Assembly: GCA_020025965.1 (NCBI GenBank)
Contig: JAHHRG010000023.1
Location: 1-27,545, forward strand
DNA: 27,545 nt
Direction: 5' to 3'
Origin: Sutterella sp.
Lineage (GTDB): Bacteria > Pseudomonadota > Gammaproteobacteria > Burkholderiales > Burkholderiaceae_F
Positions 21,806 to 27,545 of the stretch are shown here, piece after piece. Below the pieces are notes generated by a model. It had not been told where the DNA came from. It did no database searches and was given only the letters and a program-made list of their open reading frames with translations. Position 1 is the first letter of the stretch, and the number at the start of each line of letters is the position of its first letter. The translations under genes and the position numbers were made by a program.

Positions 21806-21840
21806 GGCAAAGTGCTCTCAAAACTTTGCCTCAAGGCAAA
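21806..21840. repeat. Overlapping, mutually exclusive hairpins upstream of tRNA-Glu
   Basis: GGCAAAGT (21806-21813) can pair with ACTTTGCC (21823-21830), while TTTGCC (21825-21830) can instead pair with GGCAAA (21835-21840). The two structures share the middle arm. On the minus strand this lies about 35 bases upstream of the tRNA-Glu 5' end, near its likely promoter. Confidence 0.45.
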
Positions 21841-21919
21841 TGTTTCGAAGAAGGAACCGCGTCTACTGCACGGTGAGACTCATTACGTGAGTCGACGTTG
21901 TTAAAGTCAAAGTCGAAAC

Positions 21920-21955
21920 AAAAAAGGTTGTCGATCGAGATCGGCAACCTTTTAT
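21920..21955. terminator. Terminator after gltX
   Basis: AAAAGGTTGTCGAT (21922-21935) pairs with ATCGGCAACCTTTT (21940-21953, one G-U) around a CGAG loop. The A-run before it makes T's on the minus strand, ending gltX 24 bases past its stop. Confidence 0.88.
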
Positions 21956-21976
21956 GTTTTGCTCTAAGACGAAGAA

Positions 21977-23371
21977 TTAGAGAGCGCGGGCGATACGGGC
22001 GAGCACTTCTTCCTTACCGAAGAGGCAGAGCGTCTTGTCGATCTGCGGCGTGCGGTCGGCAGCACAGACGCAAACGCGAAGCGGATTGGCAAGAACCTTC
22101 ATCGGGCAGCCGCATTCTTCGAGAACCGGCTTGATGCAGTGTTCGTAGACGTTTTCGGGCGTCATTTCGTCAATCGCGGCGAGCTTTTCACCGAAAAGCT
22201 TGAGGGCTTCGCGACCACCGTCGGCGAGAACCTTTTCGGCTTCTTCGGCGTTGACTTCCGGCTTCACGTAGAAGAAGAGGGCGCTGTCGGCCAACTTTTC
22301 GAGCGTGGCGGAGCGGCCCTTCAGGAGGTCGCAGACATCGACGAGAGAGGGACCGTGTTCGACGTCACCGCCGCGAGCTTCGATACGGGCACGCGTCAGT
22401 TCGGCCAAACGGGCGTTGTCGGCTTCCTTCATGTACTGACCGTTGAGCCATTCGAGCTTCTTCCAGTCGATACGAGCTGCGGCACGAGAGCAGTCGGAGA
22501 GTTCGAAGACCTTGGCGAGTTCGTCACGGGAGAATTTTTCCATATTGCCGTGACCCCAGCCGAGACGGGCGAGGTAGTTGAAAATGGCTTCCGGCAGATA
22601 GCCCTGACGTTCGTATTCGAGAACGGAGACGGTACCGTGACGCTTGGAGAGCTTCTGGCCGTCCTGACCGTTGATGAGCGGCAGGTGAGCGAAGACCGGC
22701 ACTTCGGCGCCCAAGGCGTTATAGATGTTGATCTGACGCGGCGTGTTGTTGATGTGGTCGGCACCGCGGATGACATGGCTCACTTCCATATCCCAGTCGT
22801 CCACCACCACGGCGAAGTTGTAGGTGGGGATGCCGTTACGCATGATGATCAAGTCGTCCAATTCGCTGTTGGAAACCGTGATCGGGCCGTAAACGGCATC
22901 GTCCCAAGTGACGGCGCCTTCGTCCGGGTTGCGGAAGCGAATAACAGGCTTCACGCCTTCGGGGATAGGCTTGCCGACACAGTTTTCAGGACGCCAGCGG
23001 CCGTCGTAACGGGGCTTCAAACCCTTGGCCTTCTGTTCTTCACGCATCTGATCGAGTTCTTCCGGCGTGGCATAGCAGTAATAGGCACGGCCGTCAGCGA
23101 GCATCTGATCAACGACTTCGCGATAGCGATCGAGACGATCCATCTGGTAGATGGGGCCCTCGTCGTAGTCGAGGTTGAGCCACTTCATGCCGTCAAGAAT
23201 GACCTGCGTAGCTTCCTTGGTGGAACGGACCTGGTCCGTGTCTTCGATACGAAGGAGGAACTTGCCGCCGAAATGACGGGCAACAGCCCAGCAATAAATG
23301 GCGGTACGAGCGGTGCCGAGATGCATCATGCCCGTGGGGCTCGGTGCGATGCGGGTGCGAATCGTCTTCAT
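21977..23371 (-). CDS. gltX: Glutamyl-tRNA synthetase
   Basis: Charges tRNA-Glu; class I synthetase in the cytoplasm. 464 residues, normal bacterial length. RIAPSPTGMMHLGTARTAI carries the HIGH-type motif (HLGT, 17-20), LLRIEDTDQVRS is typical of GluRS, and KLSKRHG (240-246) is the KMSKS-type loop. The C-terminal anticodon-binding helices are present, with several cysteines near the end (EECGCPMK, RVCVCAADRT). Start ATG 23371. It reads the same way as the tRNA-Glu gene that follows. An extended -10 candidate lies at 23506-23514. Confidence 0.97.
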   Translation of the reverse strand: MKTIRTRIAPSPTGMMHLGTARTAIYCWAVARHFGGKFLLRIEDTDQVRSTKEATQVILDGMKWLNLDYDEGPIYQMDRLDRYREVVDQMLADGRAYYCYATPEELDQMREEQKAKGLKPRYDGRWRPENCVGKPIPEGVKPVIRFRNPDEGAVTWDDAVYGPITVSNSELDDLIIMRNGIPTYNFAVVVDDWDMEVSHVIRGADHINNTPRQINIYNALGAEVPVFAHLPLINGQDGQKLSKRHGTVSVLEYERQGYLPEAIFNYLARLGWGHGNMEKFSRDELAKVFELSDCSRAAARIDWKKLEWLNGQYMKEADNARLAELTRARIEARGGDVEHGPSLVDVCDLLKGRSATLEKLADSALFFYVKPEVNAEEAEKVLADGGREALKLFGEKLAAIDEMTPENVYEHCIKPVLEECGCPMKVLANPLRVCVCAADRTPQIDKTLCLFGKEEVLARIARAL

Positions 23372-23505
23372 CAGATTTGTCTCTTTACTAGTTGTGTCCC
23401 GATCGGTGAGGCTCAGCGGTCGGGGAGTCCGGTTGCTCGGCTTCGGGCACCGGTTGGAAAACGGGATGGCGTTTTAACTCTGAAAAACGCGCAATCGAAT
23501 AAGTA

Positions 23506-23514
23506 ATTTTAGCA
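23506..23514 (-). promoter_or_regulatory. Candidate gltX promoter (extended -10)
   Basis: On the minus strand 23514-23506 reads TGCTAAAAT, an extended -10 with TAAAAT; no good -35. It predicts a leader of about 125 bases before gltX. Confidence 0.45.
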
Positions 23515-23612
23515 AAAAACGACACTTCTTTTTCGTTTCATTTGAGTGACTCTCTTCGGTGCGAGTTGAGTTGGAAAGCTTGAAAACGAAAGCTTTTTGA
23601 TCTTAAAAGAGC

Positions 23613-23652
23613 ATAAAAAAACTGCGATTCGAAGTGAACCGAATCGCAGTTT
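23613..23652 (-). terminator. Terminator of the DUF401-type gene
   Basis: A perfect 13-base stem, AAACTGCGATTCG (23619-23631) with CGAATCGCAGTTT (23640-23652), and an 8-base loop. The A-run 23615-23620 gives T's on the minus strand. Confidence 0.92.
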
Positions 23653-23672
23653 GAAAGGAACCTTTGAGCGAA

Positions 23673-24899
23673 TTAAGCTGCCCAAGTGAGCCAGGTGTAG
23701 GTCGAGAAAACGATGAGAACGATGGCTTCTGCAAGCACTACGGGTTTGAGGGTCTTGAAGAAGTCGGACTTGAAGTAGTCGATCGTAATCGTGAGACAGA
23801 CGTGCGTGGGTGTCACCATCTGACCGGCGACGCCGAAGACCATGGCGATGCCGACCAAGTCGAGAGAACCCGGCATCAAACCTGCCACGATCGGCATGAC
23901 AATGGCGACGTGGCCCTGACTCATGCCGGTCAAAATACCGATGACAAGACTCGTGCAGGCGATGATGACGGGAACCGGCAAAGACGAGCCTTCAAAGGCA
24001 CCGATAATCGACTGCAAAACACCCGTCGCATCGAGAAGCTGAATGAAATACAGAATGCAGATGATGTTCATGAAGAGCTTCTTGTCGAGAGCACCGACAA
24101 AGATATCTTTCACGGCAACGGGGCGTTTCATCAAAAAGAGAATCGGGATCATCGCGACGATCACAAGACCCATGGCGACGGCGGCGGACATGTCGAAAGC
24201 CATCATTAGGATGACGTTGACGACAACCGGGGCAATGGCCGTGACAATATTGACGATGCTGCGCTTCATGACGTAAGGCTTCATCTCTTCTTTCTTACGC
24301 TTGTCGACAAATTTGAGCGGACGGACCATGATGAACCAGCCTGCGGCAAAGGCGACGACAGCCATCCAGAAGAGGTGTACAACGAGATCGGCAATACTCA
24401 CGTGAGCGATGGCGCAGCCGAGAATCATTCCGGGAATGATCGGGGAGGCAAATTCGCAGACGTGGCGGAACCAGAAGTTGATGGCAGCCTTGCTTTCACG
24501 AGAAATGCTCATGCCCTTACTGGCTTCGTCAACGATCGGTGCCGAAAAACGAGCGCCGCCCATCGAGGGAAGAAGTCCAAGAAAGCAGGGCATGGTGGCG
24601 AGCGTCACCTTTGTCGAAGAGAAGAAGCGATTGAAAGCGTCAACCATCCCCATGAGAGTACCTGATTTGCGCAGTTCGATCTCAAGGCACATCACAAAAT
24701 ACAGTGCAAAGAGAAGGTCGTAAGTTCGCGGCTGATGGAGCATGTCGTAGCCCGCTTTGTAGAGAGCCTCGAGCGAAGGATCCTGAATGAGCCAGATCAA
24801 AGCACCGCCAACGAGAATGGCCGGGCCGATCGGGCATTTGAAGCGAAGCAATACGACGATAAGGAGGATTGCCAGGGCGATGACAAGAAAAATATTCAT
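23673..24899 (-). CDS. DUF401-type integral membrane protein, putative transporter
   Basis: 408 residues with about ten hydrophobic segments spread along the length; an inner-membrane protein. It resembles the DUF401 (TIGR00529) family, grouped with ion-transporter-type permeases, on the basis of length, topology and the segment LGLLPSMGGARFSAPIVDEA near residues 107-126. A second internal segment, GILTGMSQGHVAIVMPIVAG, and GVAGQMVTPTHVCLTITIDY fit the repeated re-entrant-loop plan of such permeases. Substrate unknown. Start ATG 24899 with a weak AGGCGG site. It stands alone, with a terminator behind it and queH's terminator in front. Confidence 0.75.
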   Translation of the reverse strand: MNIFLVIALAILLIVVLLRFKCPIGPAILVGGALIWLIQDPSLEALYKAGYDMLHQPRTYDLLFALYFVMCLEIELRKSGTLMGMVDAFNRFFSSTKVTLATMPCFLGLLPSMGGARFSAPIVDEASKGMSISRESKAAINFWFRHVCEFASPIIPGMILGCAIAHVSIADLVVHLFWMAVVAFAAGWFIMVRPLKFVDKRKKEEMKPYVMKRSIVNIVTAIAPVVVNVILMMAFDMSAAVAMGLVIVAMIPILFLMKRPVAVKDIFVGALDKKLFMNIICILYFIQLLDATGVLQSIIGAFEGSSLPVPVIIACTSLVIGILTGMSQGHVAIVMPIVAGLMPGSLDLVGIAMVFGVAGQMVTPTHVCLTITIDYFKSDFFKTLKPVVLAEAIVLIVFSTYTWLTWAA

Positions 24900-25022
24900 G
24901 GGTGCCGCCTGGGGTTGACAGGTTGAACAAAATCAAAGTGAATTCTTGAAATTCTGAGCTTTTTTGTCAGGAATTGCAAATTTAGGAGACAGAGTGAAAG
25001 AGATTATTGTTTAGATTGAACG

Positions 25023-25049
25023 ACAAAAAAAAGCCCGCGCAGGGCGGGC
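25023..25049 (-). terminator. Terminator after queH
   Basis: On the minus strand GCCCGC (25049-25044) pairs with GCGGGC (25038-25033) around a 5-base loop and runs into eight T's. It begins 18 bases past the queH stop. Confidence 0.9.
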
Positions 25050-25066
25050 AATGCGTTAAAGAGGGC

Positions 25067-25687
25067 TTAGTTTTCTTCGGTTCGTTTTTTGAAACGAATG
25101 AGATGGCGGACGTATTCCGGCAACTCCTCGGGATCGCGTTCTGCGAGATGTCCCATGGAGAATTCGCAACCACACCAGAGCTGGTTGTAAAAGGCCATTT
25201 CTTTGACGATTTCACCGCGTCGTTGCTGTAAACCGCCCTTACGCCAGTTGCGGTCCCAGTATTCCGTATCGGGATAGAGTTTGGCGGCTTCAAAGCCCGC
25301 TTCGTTAACCTGATCCAGGCGTTTCCAACGGCTCCCGGCTAAAGTCGTGGTAAAACGCTTGATGCCGAGACGATGAGCGGCCGCTGCGGTTGCGCGCATG
25401 CGTTCGCCGAAACAGATACGGCAACGGGTGCCGCGTTCGGGCTCGTTTTCATAGCCCTTTACCGCTTCGCGCCAGGCCGCGTGATCGCGGTCGCCGTCGA
25501 CAAACGCCACTCCCAATTTTTCACAGTAGCGGATACATTCGTTCTTGCGAACAAGGTATTCCTCCTCGGGAAAAATATTGGGGTTGAAATAAAAGACTGT
25601 TGGCTCGTAATCGTTTTGAAGAAGCCATTCAAGAATGGCGGACGAGCAGGGCGCGCAGCAGCTGTGCAGGAGAATGCGTTCTTTCAC
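25067..25687 (-). CDS. queH: Epoxyqueuosine reductase QueH
   Basis: Last step of queuosine synthesis in tRNA, reducing epoxyqueuosine to queuosine; the non-cobalamin alternative to QueG, with an iron-sulfur cluster. 206 residues. Seen: N-terminal LLHSCCAPCSSAILEWL (C10, C11, C14), then FYFNPNIFPEEEYLVRK, GTRCRICFGERMRATA, FTTTLAGSRWKRLDQVNEAG and FYNQLWCGCEFSM. These cysteine sets and their order are the QueH (former DUF208) hallmark. The start is GTG at 25687; no ATG is available near it and the ribosome binding site is weak. No other queuosine gene is in the window. Confidence 0.93.
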   Translation of the reverse strand: MKERILLHSCCAPCSSAILEWLLQNDYEPTVFYFNPNIFPEEEYLVRKNECIRYCEKLGVAFVDGDRDHAAWREAVKGYENEPERGTRCRICFGERMRATAAAAHRLGIKRFTTTLAGSRWKRLDQVNEAGFEAAKLYPDTEYWDRNWRKGGLQQRRGEIVKEMAFYNQLWCGCEFSMGHLAERDPEELPEYVRHLIRFKKRTEEN

Positions 25688-25881
25688 GATGACGGTAGAG
25701 GTCCGAACGGAAGTCGGATTGCTAAAATCGAAGGAATTGCTTTGTTGTCGGTCGTTCGCTCTTTAGAGAGGTGCACTGACAGAAGGCGGATATTTGAGAG
25801 GCCAACATAATAACGCGAACGGCAACCAAGCGGACAAAAGACGCCGGGGAAGTTTGTCGCCGCGACACCTGAGGATATTTG

Positions 25882-26601
25882 ATGAGCGAGTTGAAACCGG
25901 GGCTACCCGAGAGACTGGAAGCCGTGAGGATCCAATTGGCCGCAGCACTGCGAGAGGCAGGGCGAAAAGAAGATGCGGCCAGGTTGATTGCCGTCTCCAA
26001 AACCTTTCCCGTTTCGGCCTGTGAGGCTGCGTGGAATTTAGGCGTGCGCGACTTCGGGGAAAACTACGTTCAGGAAGGCGTCGAGAAAATCCGCCATTTC
26101 AAAGCGGTTCACCCGGACGATCCCGGTGTCTGGCATTTCATCGGTCCCTTGCAGTCCAACAAAACAAAACTTGTGGCCGAGCATTTCGACTGGATGCATT
26201 CGCTCGATCGTCTGAAAGTGGCGAAGCGCTTGTCCGAACAGCGGCCGGCAGCAATGCCGCCTTTGAATGTGCTGATTGAAGTCAACGTTGACGGCGAAGC
26301 CTCCAAGTCGGGTGTCGCTCCTGATGAAGTTGCCGAATTGGCGGTCGAGATCGTCCGGCTGCCGGGACTCAAATTGAGAGGCTTGATGACCATTCCCGCC
26401 AAACGCGAGGATGAAGAGGAAAAACATCGACCTTTTAGGGAACTTCGAACGCTTTTCGAACGACTTCAAACTGCAATTCCCGATCTGGATACGCTCTCCA
26501 TGGGGATGAGTGCCGATATGACGGAAGCCGTTTCAGAAGGAGCGACGATGGTGCGCGTGGGAAGTGCGATTTTCGGTCCTCGCGACTATCCGAATAAATA
26601 A
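25882..26601 (+). CDS. yggS: YggS/PROSC-type PLP-binding protein
   Basis: Pyridoxal-phosphate carrier and homeostasis protein of the single-domain (alanine racemase N-terminal) fold. 239 residues, usual length. The PLP lysine is K40 in LIAVSKTFP, followed by FGENYVQEG, WHFIGPLQSNKTK, VLIEVNVDGEASKSG and the C-terminal LSMGMSADMTEAVSEGATMV then RVGSAIFG, which holds the phosphate site. I chose ATG 25882, which has GAGG at 7-base spacing, over a TTG one codon upstream. It is divergent from queH, with about 190 bases between, and not next to proC, its frequent neighbour elsewhere. Confidence 0.95.
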   Translation: MSELKPGLPERLEAVRIQLAAALREAGRKEDAARLIAVSKTFPVSACEAAWNLGVRDFGENYVQEGVEKIRHFKAVHPDDPGVWHFIGPLQSNKTKLVAEHFDWMHSLDRLKVAKRLSEQRPAAMPPLNVLIEVNVDGEASKSGVAPDEVAELAVEIVRLPGLKLRGLMTIPAKREDEEEKHRPFRELRTLFERLQTAIPDLDTLSMGMSADMTEAVSEGATMVRVGSAIFGPRDYPNK

Positions 26602-26749
26602 GCGACAATGTCGTTTCTTCTCTGCAATAAAGGCGATTTGCCCCATCCTTAGGGGGAATGCGAACGTTGTCGATAGCCCTTAAAATTTCCACTGCCGTCC
26701 GTCTTTTTCCCTTTGTCGCTCGGTTTTCGCGTTACTCAAGGATGCTATT

Positions 26750-27545
26750 GTGAGCTTGCTTCTCGGACTCGTTTTTCTTTATCTCGCCGTTCTTTCCTGG
26801 TACGGCATGCGCGGTGGTTTTCGCCGCGAAAATCTGGCGGATTTTCTGACGACAGGCGGTCGAACCGGGGTGATCCTCTGCGCACTCTCGCTGGTGAGCA
26901 CTATCGTGGGCGGCTCCGCAACGCTCGGATTGGGCGGGTTGGCGCAGAAAACGGGCGCAGCCGCTTTCTGGTGGCTCGGTGTCGGTGCCGTCGGGCTTCT
27001 CCTTCACGGCTGGCTTATTGCTCCCAACATTCGTGTGCTTCCCTGCGTGACTTTGCCGGAAGTGGCGGGTTACGTAGCGGGTAAAACAGCCGAACGCTGG
27101 TCCGGCGGCATTATTGCGGCTTCCTGGGTGGCAGTGACAGCTGCGCAGTTCGTGGCGCTTCACGCTTTGCTTACGACTTTGGCCGACGGGCAAACCGCGG
27201 AATTACTTTATCTCATTATTGTGGCTGCGGTTCTTATTCATACGCTTACCGGCGGACAGCGTGCCGTTATTCGTACGGATGCGATTCAAACGATTCTTCT
27301 CTTAGGAGGCTTTGCGGCTGCCGCGCTATGGCTACTGGCGACGAAACCCGACGAGGTGTCGCGTCTCGACCTGGTTCCTTTTAACGAAAGATTCGGCTTT
27401 CTTGACTGGGGCAAGATGATGATTCTGGTCGGTATCACTTATGTGATCGGACCCGATATGTTCTCGAGAACCTTCTCCGCCCGCGATGCCGAAACCGCCC
27501 GCCGGGCAACCTGGTGCGCAGCACCCGCGCTGGTCGTTTTTGGGG
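26750..27545 (+). CDS. Sodium:solute symporter family protein, N-terminal part (runs off the right edge)
   Basis: Inner-membrane secondary transporter, probably sodium-coupled. 265 codons are in the window. The start is GTG 26750, preceded by AAGGA at 7-base spacing. The translation begins VSLLLGLVFLYLAVLSWYGM. Family features: ADFLTTGGR after the first membrane segment, LSLVSTIVGGSATLGLGG in the sodium-site helix, GGQRAVIRTDAIQTILLLGG, and GITYVIGPDMFSRTFSARD. Several further hydrophobic segments are visible. Substrate not determinable. The 148 bases before it show only a short CCCC..GGGG hairpin and no clear terminator for yggS. Confidence 0.88.
   Translation, partial: MSLLLGLVFLYLAVLSWYGMRGGFRRENLADFLTTGGRTGVILCALSLVSTIVGGSATLGLGGLAQKTGAAAFWWLGVGAVGLLLHGWLIAPNIRVLPCVTLPEVAGYVAGKTAERWSGGIIAASWVAVTAAQFVALHALLTTLADGQTAELLYLIIVAAVLIHTLTGGQRAVIRTDAIQTILLLGGFAAAALWLLATKPDEVSRLDLVPFNERFGFLDWGKMMILVGITYVIGPDMFSRTFSARDAETARRATWCAAPALVVFG

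Larger units (their letters stand above)
23372..23672. other. Intergenic region upstream of gltX
   Basis: About 300 bases with no gene. It holds the gltX promoter candidate and leader at 23372-23514 and, further up, the terminator of the DUF401-type gene at 23613-23652. Nothing else was recognised. Confidence 0.6.

Noticed and set aside
22139..23506. 455-codon open frame antisense to gltX
   Set aside because: Shadow of gltX, which is unambiguous.

Overview
The window looks like a housekeeping stretch of a betaproteobacterial chromosome, probably Burkholderiales and perhaps a Sutterella/Parasutterella-type genome. That placement is inferred from gene order and from the look of the proteins (long Lys/Ala-rich RpoD N-terminus, ribF-ileS order, tsaD divergent from rpsU-dnaG-rpoD); no search was run. 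I see no phage, insertion sequence, plasmid or CRISPR signature.

Layout. Positions 1-2258 (minus): ribF followed by the 5' part of ileS. Positions 2364-4616 (plus): purN, a terminator, and an RsmB/NOP-type rRNA cytosine methyltransferase. Positions 4822-5239 (minus): ribosomal proteins L28 and L33. Positions 5690-7151 (plus): ispH and an overlapping YbaK-type deacylase. Positions 7236-8267 (minus): tsaD, divergent from a version of the macromolecular synthesis operon: rpsU, yqeY, dnaG, then a three-gene NitT/TauT-type ABC importer, a terminator, rpoD, and a second full-length RpoD-like sigma factor. Positions 19983-21570 (plus): a CAU-anticodon tRNA and an RhlE-type DEAD-box helicase. Positions 21697-25687 (minus): an unusual tRNA-Glu(CUC), gltX, a DUF401-type membrane protein and queH. 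Positions 25882-27545 (plus): a YggS-type PLP protein and the 5' part of a sodium:solute symporter.

The most interesting region is 11.9-19.9 kb. Classical macromolecular synthesis operons join translation (rpsU), replication (dnaG) and transcription (rpoD). Here an importer is packed 21 bases behind dnaG and ends at a strong terminator. rpoD then has its own roughly 460-base upstream region rich in inverted repeats. It is followed by a diverged rpoD paralog that keeps regions 1.1 to 4.2. The paralog has an extended -10 promoter and a roughly 400-base structured leader carrying a tiny ORF with a strong ribosome binding site. Its DNA-contact residues are largely conserved, but the sigma finger and part of the activator-contact surface differ, which suggests a second group 1/2-like sigma factor under separate control.

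Other points are a tRNA-Glu with C at position 33 and a T-stem mismatch just downstream of gltX, an operator-like palindrome between ribF and purN, and an attenuator-like hairpin in the rpsU leader. Most genes are ordinary, and operon and promoter calls are inferred from spacing and motifs only.
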